A stretch of DNA of 64,000 bases from Bacillota bacterium (GTDB lineage: Bacteria > Bacillota > Clostridia > Lachnospirales > Lachnospiraceae). How positions within the stretch are numbered: the first letter of the stretch is position 1; every line of letters starts with the position of its first letter. The notes under the pieces are model-generated. The model searched no databases and was not told the DNA's origin. It saw nothing but the letters and a program-made list of their open reading frames with translations. The DNA lies in contig JAEYGZ010000039.1 of assembly GCA_023409535.1 (NCBI GenBank), positions 496,001-560,000 of the forward strand, written 5' to 3'. Shown one piece after another: positions 50,815-59,517 of the stretch. The position numbers and the translations under genes were made by a program.

Positions 50815-51528
50815 ATGAAAAAATTAGACATGCTCTATGAAGGAAAAGCAAAAAAAGTCTTCAAGACTGATGTGGAAGATGTTTTGATCGTTGACTACAA
50901 GGACGATGCCACAGCATTTAACGGTTTAAAGAAGGGTACAATCGTCGGCAAAGGTGTGATTAATAATAAAATGACCAACCATGTCTTTCGCTTACTTGAG
51001 AAGGAGGGCGTTCCGACTCATTATATCGAGGAATTAAGTGACCGTGAGACTGCCGTAAAGAAGGTTGAGATCGTTCCCCTTGAGGTTATTATAAGAAATG
51101 TTTCCGCAGGAAGCTTTGCAAAGAAGATGGGTATGGAAGAGGGCATTCGTTTCCTCAGTCCCACCCTGGAGTTTTCCTATAAGGATGATGCGCTGGGTGA
51201 TCCGATGATTAATGATTATTATGCCATAGCAATCGGTATTGCTACCAGAGAAGAGATAGAACAGATCACAAAGTATGTATTTAAGGTAAATGAAGTGCTT
51301 TGCAAGTACTTTGCAGGCATCGGTATTGAATTGATTGACTTTAAGGTTGAATTCGGAAGATATCAGGGGCAGATCATTCTGGCAGATGAGATATCTCCGG
51401 ATACCTGCAGATTATGGGATATTAATACGCACGAGAAGCTGGACAAGGACCGCTTCCGCAGAGATCTTGGCAATGTTGAGGATGCATATCAGGAAGTATT
51501 CAAACGTCTTGGAATTACGCAAGGATAG
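50815..51528 (+). CDS. purC: phosphoribosylaminoimidazole-succinocarboxamide synthase
   Basis: 237 residues, normal length. It joins CAIR and aspartate with ATP in purine synthesis. MLYEGKAKKVFKT is the family N-terminus, and VEIVPLEVIIRNVSAGS and LIDFKVEFGR are signature blocks. I chose ATG 50815 (AGGTGG 9 nt upstream); GTG 50803 would add four residues. The reading frame ends at 51528, 123 bp before purF, with a stable hairpin between. It is the first gene of the purC-purF-CE2-purB run. Confidence 0.97.
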   Translation: MKKLDMLYEGKAKKVFKTDVEDVLIVDYKDDATAFNGLKKGTIVGKGVINNKMTNHVFRLLEKEGVPTHYIEELSDRETAVKKVEIVPLEVIIRNVSAGSFAKKMGMEEGIRFLSPTLEFSYKDDALGDPMINDYYAIAIGIATREEIEQITKYVFKVNEVLCKYFAGIGIELIDFKVEFGRYQGQIILADEISPDTCRLWDINTHEKLDKDRFRRDLGNVEDAYQEVFKRLGITQG

Positions 51529-51548
51529 TAAACAATAAGGATAGATGG

Positions 51549-51582
51549 GGCTGTTTTAAGAAAAACTAATCTTGGGACAGCC
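51549..51582 (+). repeat. 13-bp RNA hairpin between purC and purF
   Basis: GGCTGTTTTAAGA (51549-51561) pairs fully with TCTTGGGACAGCC (51570-51582) if three G-T pairs are allowed; the loop is 8 nt. The G-T pairs mean the stem forms as RNA in this orientation only. No T run follows. It may be a processing or stability element. Confidence 0.6.
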
Positions 51583-51650
51583 TCTGCTTGTCGGTACAAA
51601 GGAGCGGATAAATGCTGCGCGAATTTGTTCTTATGGAAGGATGAGATGAC

Positions 51651-53090
51651 ATGGATATGGAATTAGGCAACTATGCTCCGGATGAGCTTCATGAGGAATG
51701 CGGCGTCTTCGGTGTTTACGATCTGGACGGCGGGGATGTGGTTAATAGTATCTATTACGGGTTATTCGCACTCCAGCACCGGGGCCAGGAAAGCTGCGGT
51801 ATCGCAATCAGTGACACCCAGGGACCCAAGGGCAAGGTGAAAGCCTGGAAGGGGATGGGGTTGGTCAGCGAGGTATTTACCCAGGAGCATCTGGAGAGTC
51901 TGGGCGGCGGAAATATCGGCGTCGGACATGTACGTTACTCTACGGCAGGCGGCAGCAACATCAATAATACGCAGCCTTTGGTGCTTAATTATATCAAGGG
52001 TACCCTTGCATTGGCGCATAACGGAAATCTGGTGAATACACCGGAGCTTAGGCGGGAGCTTGAATATACGGGAGCGATTTTTCAGACCACCATTGATACG
52101 GAGGTGATTGCCTATCATATCGCAAGAGAACGTTTGAACTCCGCTACGGTTGAAGAAGCGGTTGCCAGAGCTATGAAGAAGCTGAGCGGTGCCTACTCCC
52201 TGGTAATCATGAGTCCCAGAAAATTAATCGGGGCAAGAGATCCCTTCGGATTTCATCCCCTGGTGATAGGAAAGAGAAATAATGCGTACATTTTAGCCTC
52301 TGAGACAGCTGCACTTTACGCGGCGGATGCGGAATTTATCCGTGATGTATTGCCCGGTGAGGTTGTCATGATCAATGAGGACGGTATCCATTCCGATACC
52401 TCCCAATGTGGTCAGAGAGTAGCAAAATGTATCTTTGAATATATCTATTTTGCTAGACCGGACACTACCTTTGACGGGATCAGTGTCTATAATTCAAGAA
52501 TTATGGCAGGCCGTATTCTTGCGCAGACACATCCGGTAGAGGCAGATGTAGTGGTTGGTGTTCCTGATTCCGGCAATGCTGCGGCTATGGGCTATTCCTT
52601 TGAATCAAGAATTCCCTTCGGTATGGCTTTTGTTAAGAACAGCTATGTGGGAAGAACCTTTATTAAACCCAAGCAGTCTATGCGGGTTTCCAGTGTAAGA
52701 ATTAAGCTGAATGTGCTGCCCGAAGTAGTACGCGGCAAGCGTGTCGTGATGATTGATGACTCCATTGTGCGCGGAACCACCAGCGCAAAGATCGTGCGCA
52801 TGCTTAAGAAGGCCGGAGCGACTGAGGTACATGTAAGAATCAGTTCGCCTCCGTTTTTGCACCCCTGTTATTTTGGAACGGATGTGCCGACCGGAGATCA
52901 GTTAATTGCGCATAATAATACAGTCGAGCAGATTTGCGAGATGATCGGTGCCGATTCGCTGGGATACCTTGACGTGGAACGTCTCAGTGAGATGATCGGC
53001 GGAGATACGGGCTACTGTGACGCCTGCTTTACAGGTAACTACCCCGTAGAACCTCCCACAGAGGATATCCGCGGGGAGCATGATGTATAG
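51651..53090 (+). CDS. purF: amidophosphoribosyltransferase
   Basis: 479 residues. It commits PRPP to purine synthesis using glutamine. An N-terminal propeptide of 16 residues ends before Cys17 of CGVFGVYD, the glutaminase nucleophile. The PRPP loop is VVMIDDSIVRGTTS. The C-terminal YCDACF, with other Cys residues, fits the Fe-S form known from B. subtilis. The start ATG 51651 lies about 10 nt after GGAAGG. It is downstream of purC and before a CE2 esterase gene. Confidence 0.97.
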   Translation: MDMELGNYAPDELHEECGVFGVYDLDGGDVVNSIYYGLFALQHRGQESCGIAISDTQGPKGKVKAWKGMGLVSEVFTQEHLESLGGGNIGVGHVRYSTAGGSNINNTQPLVLNYIKGTLALAHNGNLVNTPELRRELEYTGAIFQTTIDTEVIAYHIARERLNSATVEEAVARAMKKLSGAYSLVIMSPRKLIGARDPFGFHPLVIGKRNNAYILASETAALYAADAEFIRDVLPGEVVMINEDGIHSDTSQCGQRVAKCIFEYIYFARPDTTFDGISVYNSRIMAGRILAQTHPVEADVVVGVPDSGNAAAMGYSFESRIPFGMAFVKNSYVGRTFIKPKQSMRVSSVRIKLNVLPEVVRGKRVVMIDDSIVRGTTSAKIVRMLKKAGATEVHVRISSPPFLHPCYFGTDVPTGDQLIAHNNTVEQICEMIGADSLGYLDVERLSEMIGGDTGYCDACFTGNYPVEPPTEDIRGEHDV

Positions 53091-53178
53091 GCTGTATGAA
53101 ATAAATTAATTTGTGTACAGGGAATAAAATGCAGGATTGGTTAATTTAACATTTCAGACAAAGGGAAGGTATCACGGG

Positions 53179-54231
53179 ATGGAGTTTCTGGCGGAAGATA
53201 AATATGTCAGGGTTCTTGGCAGGACCTTAATGCTTGATGGAGTAAGGTATCTGAATTATACCTGCGCTTCCATTGAGTTTATATTTAAAGGAACCAAGGC
53301 TGAGGCAGTGCTGTGGACGGATTCACCGAAGCTGGAAGCCATGCATGCTGCCTGGGTGGCGGTATTCATAGACGATGAGGAAGTGCCCTCCAGGAGATTT
53401 CCGTTAGAGGAAGCTGAGCGCACCTATGTCTTATATGAAGGAAAAGCTGTAAAGGAAACAAAGTTAAGATTGGTTAAATATTCTGAAGTACAATACGGTA
53501 TGGTAGGAATTAAAAAGTTAATCCTCAATAGTGATACCCCTCCGGTTCCGGCTGCCGGTAAAGAGAGAAAGCTGGAATTCATCGGTGATTCCATTACTTG
53601 CGGTTATGGTAATGAAGGTGTGTTTGATATCGATATTTTTCAGACCAGCCAGGAAAATGCCTGGGAGGCTTATGCGGCGATTACAGCAAGAGCCTTAAAT
53701 GCGGATAGTCACATGATCAGCTGGAGCGGTATCGGTATCCAGTCCAGCTATACAGAGACAGACGTACCAAATGTAAGTCAGCTGATGCCTGATCTTTATC
53801 CCTATACGGATAGAGAGGCGGACTTAAGGCTGGGTAATCCTATTCTTGAACTGTGGGACAACAGGCGGTATGTCCCTGACTGCATTGTCATCAATCTGGG
53901 GACCAATGACAACAGTTATACAAAGGAGATCCCTGATCGGGTGGAGCGCTTCGGATTAAGATATTACCAGTTTGTGAAACAGGTACGAAGCAGTAATCCG
54001 ACCTCGGTTATATTATGTACCCTTGGAGCGATGGGACAGCAGCTTTGTGAGGCTGTACGGCAGCAGGTGGAGAAGCTGAATACCGAGGGAGATAAGAAGC
54101 TTTATTATATGCCCTTTGAGCTACAGAAAGACGAGGACGGCTTAGGTACGAACTGGCATCCGAGTAAGCCAACCCATAAGAAGATGGCAGTAAAGCTGGA
54201 GAAAGAAATTCGAAAGATCATGGGCTGGTAA
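53179..54231 (+). CDS. CE2-like carbohydrate acetylesterase (SGNH hydrolase)
   Basis: 350 residues. An N-terminal jelly-roll-like domain (about 1-120) precedes an SGNH hydrolase domain with GDSITCGYG (Ser138), INLGTNDN and NWHPSKPTH (catalytic His). This layout is that of family CE2 acetyl-xylan or glucomannan esterases. No signal peptide is present, so it would deacetylate imported oligosaccharides in the cytoplasm. ATG 53179 is preceded by GGGAAGG; a TTG at 53137 would add 14 residues. It sits between purF and purB, 88 bp and 56 bp away, an odd insertion in a purine run. Confidence 0.88.
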   Translation: MEFLAEDKYVRVLGRTLMLDGVRYLNYTCASIEFIFKGTKAEAVLWTDSPKLEAMHAAWVAVFIDDEEVPSRRFPLEEAERTYVLYEGKAVKETKLRLVKYSEVQYGMVGIKKLILNSDTPPVPAAGKERKLEFIGDSITCGYGNEGVFDIDIFQTSQENAWEAYAAITARALNADSHMISWSGIGIQSSYTETDVPNVSQLMPDLYPYTDREADLRLGNPILELWDNRRYVPDCIVINLGTNDNSYTKEIPDRVERFGLRYYQFVKQVRSSNPTSVILCTLGAMGQQLCEAVRQQVEKLNTEGDKKLYYMPFELQKDEDGLGTNWHPSKPTHKKMAVKLEKEIRKIMGW

Positions 54232-54287
54232 TGTGAACAGTCCCGCATGCTGCACAAACTTATCATATATAAGAAAGAGGTTAAGAA

Positions 54288-55721
54288 ATGAGCTACGACA
54301 AATATACATCTCCATTATCCGAGCGTTATGCAGGCAAGGAAATGCAATATATCTTTTCACCGGATATGAAATTCAAGACCTGGAGAAAGCTTTGGGTGGC
54401 ACTTGCTGAAACCGAAAAGGAACTGGGGTTAAACATAACACAGGAACAGATTGATGAGCTGAAGGCGTATCAGGAGGATATCAATTATGAGGTGGCCAAG
54501 GAGCGGGAAGCAGTTGTCCGCCATGATGTTATGAGCCATGTCTATGCCTATGGTGAGCAGTGCCCCAAGGCAAAGGGTATCATTCACTTAGGCGCAACCT
54601 CCTGTTATGTAGGGGATAATACCGATATTATTATTATGACCGAGGCATTAAGGCTGGTGAAGAAGAAGCTGGTGAATGTCATGGCGCAGCTTTCAAAGTT
54701 TGCTATGGAATACCGCGCTCTGCCTACCCTTGCATTTACCCATTTTCAGCCGGCACAGCCAACAACCGTAGGAAAGCGTGCTGCTCTATGGCTGATGGAA
54801 TTAAAACTGGATTATGATGATCTGTGCTATATGATAGACAGCATGCTGCTGCTGGGGTCCAAGGGAACCACAGGTACCCAGGCAAGCTTCATGGAGCTGT
54901 TTGACGGGGATCATGAGAAGATAAAGAAGCTGGACCACAGGATTGCCGAGAAGCTGGGTTTCCCGGGCTGTTATCCGGTATCCGGACAGACCTATTCCCG
55001 TAAGGTGGATCTTCGCGTGCTGAACATCTTATCGGGAATTGCGGCAAGTGCCCATAAATTCTCCAATGATATCCGCCTGCTGCAGCATCTGAAGGAAATC
55101 GAGGAGCCCTTTGAGAAGAATCAGATCGGTTCCTCGGCCATGGCATACAAGAGAAATCCCATGCGCAGTGAGCGTATTGCTTCTCTTGCTAATTACGTCA
55201 TGGTGGATGCCTTAAATCCGGCAATCACCACATCGACCCAGTGGTTTGAAAGAACGCTGGACGATTCGGCCAATAAGAGAATTAGTATTCCGGAAGCCTT
55301 CTTAGCAGTGGATGGCATCCTGGATCTTTATCTGAATGTGGTAGACGGTCTTGTGGTTTACCCGAAGGTGATCGAACGCAGACTGATGCAGGAGCTTCCC
55401 TTCATGGCTACGGAGAATATCATGATGGCAGCGGTGAAGGCCGGAGGAGACCGTCAGGAGCTGCATGAGAGGATCCGCACCCTGTCTATGGAAGCGGGAC
55501 GCAACGTGAAGGAAAGAGGATTGGAGAACAATCTTCTTGAGTTGATCGCTGCGGATGCCTCCTTTAATATGTCCTTGGAGGAGTTAAAGGCAGCTATGGA
55601 TCCTGCCTTATATACAGGGCGCGCCAAAGAGCAGACAGAAGAATTCATTAATGAGGTAATTCAGCCTATCCTTGAGGAGAATAAGGAAGCGCTTGGACTA
55701 AAGGCAGATATTAAGGTTTGA
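54288..55721 (+). CDS. purB: adenylosuccinate lyase
   Basis: 477 residues. It cleaves SAICAR and adenylosuccinate, releasing fumarate, in purine synthesis. The fumarase/aspartase signature GSSAMAYKRNPMRSERI is intact. The N-terminal DKYTSPLSERYAGKEM and HLGATSCYVGDNTD are typical. The start ATG follows AAGAGGTTAAGAA. A strong terminator lies directly after. The length and the sequence form match the clostridial/eukaryotic-like long type rather than the roughly 430-residue Bacillus type. Confidence 0.97.
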   Translation: MSYDKYTSPLSERYAGKEMQYIFSPDMKFKTWRKLWVALAETEKELGLNITQEQIDELKAYQEDINYEVAKEREAVVRHDVMSHVYAYGEQCPKAKGIIHLGATSCYVGDNTDIIIMTEALRLVKKKLVNVMAQLSKFAMEYRALPTLAFTHFQPAQPTTVGKRAALWLMELKLDYDDLCYMIDSMLLLGSKGTTGTQASFMELFDGDHEKIKKLDHRIAEKLGFPGCYPVSGQTYSRKVDLRVLNILSGIAASAHKFSNDIRLLQHLKEIEEPFEKNQIGSSAMAYKRNPMRSERIASLANYVMVDALNPAITTSTQWFERTLDDSANKRISIPEAFLAVDGILDLYLNVVDGLVVYPKVIERRLMQELPFMATENIMMAAVKAGGDRQELHERIRTLSMEAGRNVKERGLENNLLELIAADASFNMSLEELKAAMDPALYTGRAKEQTEEFINEVIQPILEENKEALGLKADIKV

Positions 55722-55742
55722 GTTGGAAATAAATAATCAAAT

Positions 55743-55784
55743 ACCTCCCAGGAAATGTTGAAGCATTACACTGGGAGGTTTTTA
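55743..55784. terminator. terminator between purB and the M28 gene
   Basis: ACCTCCCAG (55743-55751) and CTGGGAGGT (55771-55779) form a 9-bp stem followed by TTTTTATA on the + strand. It lies between convergent genes. Confidence 0.88.
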
Positions 55785-55799
55785 TACAGTCTCTTCTAT

Positions 55800-57686
55800 C
55801 TATTCATCCTTGCTATTGGAAAGCAGCAGTTTAGCCATTCCGCTGATATATTCCTCTGGAAATTGCTCTTGAAAATAATTGATATAATCTTCCTCTTTAT
55901 CATTTTCAGTGCCAGATAATACCACTGATACTCGTATAATCCTATTTTCATTTTCATAAAAGGTATTCATAAATCTAAAATGATTCTCAAATTTACTGGA
56001 TAAATAATATTTTGAGTTATTAAGCAAAATAGGTGATAGAGCATAGTCATCATCATATCTCATAGCTTTTAACTCCGTTGGCATCATGCTCATTTCCATA
56101 GAATCATTCTTGTTGTAGACGAAATAATCAATACTGTTATTATCCTGACCGTCGGTAAAGTGAAGATTGACTATCCGTGCATCTTCCAGGGCCGGCGGGG
56201 TATCCGTACTGTCTTCTTCGAGCTGACCTAAATTGACCTGAATATTTAGTAAACGGTCATCAGCAAAATCCAGTTTGCAATGATAAAGTTCCTCAAATTC
56301 TGTGGCTGTCAGTAAGCCATCATTAGCTTCTGCAGCTTCTGGCCTACTTTGCGGTGAGGTAAATAGCTCTGTCATATCCAGGTCATACAAGATAAAGGAT
56401 GCGATCCCGTTACCCAGTTGCAATAGATACTCCGTATCAATCTTTTCAGGCGTGTCCTCCAGGGTATGAATCTTGCTGGATGTCATATCTGTTATCGTGG
56501 AAAGGCATACCGCATTACGAAAGCTTTGATGGTCGCTTCCGCCACCGTCGGAAGCATCAATGACCGTACCGAGCGCGGTACCAGATAAGCTCTCAACCAA
56601 ATACATTTTTATCTGATTGGAAATTTCGTTTTTATTGGCAATAATATTGAGTGAAGCTGCACCCTTTGCTCCGACACAATCTAGGTTAATATCAAATACC
56701 GTCTCATATTTATCTTTTATTTGTTCGCTAAAAGCTATACTCCCCGTGCGAGAATTTTCTTCACTGTTAAAGGCGCAGAACAGTATGTCATATGGGGGAA
56801 GAGATCCCTGATAATAATCAAGAAGTTCTTTTGCTGCTTCCAGAAGAACGCAAACACCGGAAGCGTTGTCGTAGGATCCTCTCCAAACCGTTTCTCCTGC
56901 ATTGCCCGCATGATCAAAGTGGGCACTGACAATCAGGGCATGGCTGCTATCCTTGCCTTTAAGCATTCCTACAATATTATCCAGTACCATATCCTCCGTG
57001 TCAACATCTGCGCTGAAACGTACGGAATTGCCCACATGTTTCTTAAGGTCTTCATAGGCATCCGGAAAAATTCCGATTTCCGGTATGCCCTTTTCTATAT
57101 AAAAATTACCTGCACGGCGATAGCTTTCATTTAGTCTAAGGATTAACTTCACCTTTGGGTTTGATTTAAGTTCTTCTATGGTCTCAAGCGTCCCGGTCAT
57201 AACGGCGCAATCTACACTCCCGGGTTCCTCAAGCAGAGGTAGGGTAAGATTTGTATCATTAAGGAAAACTTCAATAAAGTCCTTCCCGAAAGCAAGCGCC
57301 TTAACCGTCGTGTCGTCCTCCAGGATTTCTAGTTTGATATGATCGGAGTCTATGGTTTCAATACGTTCGTTGTAGCTATTCCTGTAATTTTCACCAAAGG
57401 GAGCAAGGCCGATTTCGTCATAACGTTTTATAATATAATCGGCAGCTTTTTCGTTACCTTGTGTGCCTGCCTTTCTACCCGCGCATTCCTCCGATGTCAA
57501 ATAGATTAAATCATTTTCTATCTGTGTTTGATCCCTTTCCTGACTTTTTTCTACTGTATCCTCTGTCCCGATATTCTCTGTATCCGCACTAATCTCTGGG
57601 GTATCCTGCTCTACGCTTTTTTCGCGGCAACCTGTAATCGTAGCCATACAGAGCAGGGCAACTGACAGAATAATAATTTTTTTCAT
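55800..57686 (-). CDS. M28-family metallopeptidase lipoprotein
   Basis: 628 residues. The lipoprotein signal ends in ITGC with Cys20, so the protein is anchored outside the membrane. Residues about 235-440 are an M28 zinc peptidase domain with SAHFDHAG (His257), SYDNASG (Asp273), NSEENS (Glu309/310), NLDCVG (Asp336) and SDHQSF as the five-ligand set. Between the signal and the peptidase is a PA-like insert. The C-terminal 180 residues are an unrecognised beta-rich domain. It probably acts as an aminopeptidase on peptides. The ATG lies 14 nt after GGGAGG, rather far. A secreted Cys-rich gene lies upstream. Confidence 0.88.
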   Translation of the reverse strand: MKKIIILSVALLCMATITGCREKSVEQDTPEISADTENIGTEDTVEKSQERDQTQIENDLIYLTSEECAGRKAGTQGNEKAADYIIKRYDEIGLAPFGENYRNSYNERIETIDSDHIKLEILEDDTTVKALAFGKDFIEVFLNDTNLTLPLLEEPGSVDCAVMTGTLETIEELKSNPKVKLILRLNESYRRAGNFYIEKGIPEIGIFPDAYEDLKKHVGNSVRFSADVDTEDMVLDNIVGMLKGKDSSHALIVSAHFDHAGNAGETVWRGSYDNASGVCVLLEAAKELLDYYQGSLPPYDILFCAFNSEENSRTGSIAFSEQIKDKYETVFDINLDCVGAKGAASLNIIANKNEISNQIKMYLVESLSGTALGTVIDASDGGGSDHQSFRNAVCLSTITDMTSSKIHTLEDTPEKIDTEYLLQLGNGIASFILYDLDMTELFTSPQSRPEAAEANDGLLTATEFEELYHCKLDFADDRLLNIQVNLGQLEEDSTDTPPALEDARIVNLHFTDGQDNNSIDYFVYNKNDSMEMSMMPTELKAMRYDDDYALSPILLNNSKYYLSSKFENHFRFMNTFYENENRIIRVSVVLSGTENDKEEDYINYFQEQFPEEYISGMAKLLLSNSKDE

Positions 57687-57710
57687 ATGTTTGTTTCATT
57701 CCTCCCTAGC

Positions 57711-57750
57711 AGAACTTCCTGCATCCGATTGCTCGGATGCAGGAAGTTCT
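57711..57750. terminator. perfect 18-bp hairpin between the M28 and Cys-rich genes
   Basis: The 18-nt arms at 57711-57728 and 57733-57750 are perfect inverted copies (AGAACTTCCTGCATCCGA), loop TTGC. It lies 41 bp after the Cys-rich gene's stop and just before the M28 ribosome binding site. There is no T run on the - strand, so it may be a partial terminator or mRNA end-protector between two genes of one transcript. Confidence 0.7.
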
Positions 57751-57791
57751 TATTTATGTCAGTGTTTCATTGAGTAAACAATATATGTATC

Positions 57792-58139
57792 TCAATTATG
57801 CCATATAGAATGAGATTCAGAATAGGTCGGAGAGAGCTGTGTGGTATACCCGTAGGCACAGCTAGAACAACTTGTTACTTCTACCCGGTCTGTTCGGTAT
57901 TCTGTTACTAAGCAATCCATTCGCGTTGGACATACATGGGAACCAATCAAATATGGTCCATAGTATTCAATATGGGTAAACAACTGTCCAGTCCCACAAT
58001 TAGGGCATGGCACATACATAGGTGTTATTGAAGTGTTTTCCTGAATGTTAGCAGCAGAAACAGATACACTGGGGTTAATTGAAAATGTAAGGCATAGTGC
58101 TACAACAAGAGTGAGAATAACTTTCAATTTTACTTTCAA
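57792..58139 (-). CDS. small secreted Cys-rich (zinc-ribbon-like) protein
   Basis: 115 residues. A signal peptide (hydrophobic core about 8-24) is probably cleaved at VSAAN. The mature part has CPNCG, HVCPTRMDC and CSSCAYG, three Cys pairs like a small zinc ribbon. The end is Ser/Thr/Tyr/His-rich. The start is TTG 58139: AGAAGGAGG, a near-perfect Shine-Dalgarno, is 8 nt upstream and no ATG fits. I recognise no named family; similar small proteins occur in Lachnospiraceae. It may share a transcript with the M28 lipoprotein gene downstream. Confidence 0.82.
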   Translation of the reverse strand: MKVKLKVILTLVVALCLTFSINPSVSVSAANIQENTSITPMYVPCPNCGTGQLFTHIEYYGPYLIGSHVCPTRMDCLVTEYRTDRVEVTSCSSCAYGYTTQLSPTYSESHSIWHN

Positions 58140-58710
58140 TTTTACTACCTCCTTCTGATAAAAAGATATTTTGAGCTACGTTATATTATTATATCCGGAT
58201 AATAATAATCATGTTAAAGCATATTACTAAGCAATAATATGACTTATCGTTTCATAATGTAATAATTAACTAAGCAATAAACCGGTCAGATAAAGGGTAT
58301 AAAAATGAGTGAATGGTGTCTAAAGAAAATATACCATATTATGGAAATATAATAATTGATTTATTCTTACATCTTCCTTACAATTTACTTAAGTTATTGT
58401 CTATTTTTAAGCGAGCTTCTTACTTTAATAATTGTACCTTACTACAAAATAGTTTGCAGTTCTGTGCAGGGTTAAGAAGTTTAAGAGAGCAGAGTGTTTT
58501 TTCCGGATCAGGAATCTTTCTTTCAATTAATAATCCGAATTCTATAGGGACAGCCTCCGGTATCCAGCTTAAACTGGTCGATCAGCTCTGAATAAAACCT
58601 TAGTTTCACTATATGCCTAGAAGCAGACAGGAAGCTTAAACTATAGCTTGATTCTTCTCTTCAAATGTATTATTATGGAAACAGTACTAGTGTTCGACAT
58701 AAAGGAGGGA
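58140..58710. other. AT-rich gap, no clear gene; possible gene remnant
   Basis: After the TTG-start gene's ribosome binding site I see no convincing gene until 58717. A + strand frame at 58313-58591 (92 codons) lacks a ribosome binding site and looks like chance. On the - strand two adjacent frames near 58610-58430 read VKLRFYSELIDQFKLDTGG and, after a frame change, LKERFLIRKKHSALLNFLTL. They could be a decayed gene, but I cannot name it. Confidence 0.4.
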
Positions 58711-58716
58711 ATGCGA

Positions 58717-59139
58717 ATGATGAGAGATGCAGAAAAGACAATCGGGAACCTGATTGATAAGCAGGGAACAGCTTATATCGGTTCCGTAGATGAAGAAGGG
58801 TATCCATCGATTAAAGCGATGTATTCGCCGCGAAAGAGGGAGGGGATCAAGGAGTTTTATTTTACAACGAATACCTCCTCGCTCAGGGTAAAGCAATTTC
58901 GTGAGAATCCTAAAGCCAGCATCTATTTCAGTGATAAGCGCTTTTTTCGCGGAGTGATGTTGAAGGGAACAATGGAGGTTCTGGAGGACAGCGGCAGCAA
59001 AGAGATGCTATGGCTGCCGGGAGATACCATGTATTACCCGCAGGGAGTTACCGATCCTGACTATTGCGTCCTAAAATTTTCGGCATCGGAGGGAAGATAT
59101 TATAGTAAGTTTAAATCAGAGAATTTTATGATCCGGTAA
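58717..59139 (+). CDS. pyridoxamine 5'-phosphate oxidase-like family protein
   Basis: 140 residues, split-barrel fold of the general-stress-protein-26 type. GTAYIGSVDEEGYPSIKAM and EFYFTTNTSSLRVKQFRENP followed by ASIYFSD are the usual strands and flavin-phosphate loop. Such proteins bind FMN, F420 or haem; true pyridoxamine oxidase activity is unlikely. The start ATG 58717 is 8 nt after GGAGG; ATG 58711 is too close, and the longer frame to 58648 lacks a site. It is followed by a microprotein gene. Confidence 0.9.
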   Translation: MMRDAEKTIGNLIDKQGTAYIGSVDEEGYPSIKAMYSPRKREGIKEFYFTTNTSSLRVKQFRENPKASIYFSDKRFFRGVMLKGTMEVLEDSGSKEMLWLPGDTMYYPQGVTDPDYCVLKFSASEGRYYSKFKSENFMIR

Positions 59140-59179
59140 ACAGTGGCAGAGATAATCCCATTATATAGGAGCTGTAAAA

Positions 59180-59431
59180 ATGAAAATGAAAAATAAAATT
59201 ATCGGGCTGCTGCTGGGAATTGCCGGTGTTACATTGATCATTGCGTGTGTGAGGAGGAGCCTTGAACAGGAGAAGACCGGCACACAAATAATCGGAAGTG
59301 CGGCTGAACCAACCAGTATTCTGGTGGCAAGTCCGGTGAATGATAATTATATCTTGTATGTAATTGTAACTATTATTATAATAATTGTGGCGGCTTTCAT
59401 TTTATATCTCAGGTTTAAGAAGAGACATTGA
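59180..59431 (+). CDS. two-helix membrane microprotein with an OadB-like motif
   Basis: 83 residues: a helix (about 6-24), a short outside or linker segment, and a second helix (about 58-76) with a basic end (RFKKRH). Between them IIGSAAEPTSILVA (37-50) resembles IIGGADGPTSIFV, a conserved motif of the beta subunit of sodium-pumping decarboxylases (OadB/GcdB). The rest of that about 370-residue subunit is absent. Similar short proteins are, to my memory, found in Lachnospiraceae and annotated as decarboxylase fragments. The ATG follows AGGAGCTGTAAAA. The function is unknown. Confidence 0.75.
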   Translation: MKMKNKIIGLLLGIAGVTLIIACVRRSLEQEKTGTQIIGSAAEPTSILVASPVNDNYILYVIVTIIIIIVAAFILYLRFKKRH

Positions 59432-59517
59432 ATGAAACGAATTTGTGCACTGTATAGTGTGAAAATCAGAGATTTTTGCACGCAACGTTTGCAGGTGATA
59501 AGAAAGGTATGGTTGTT

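Noticed and set aside
58313..58591. 92-codon + strand frame
   Set aside because: No ribosome binding site, poor composition and no domain; the - strand of the same area is no better.
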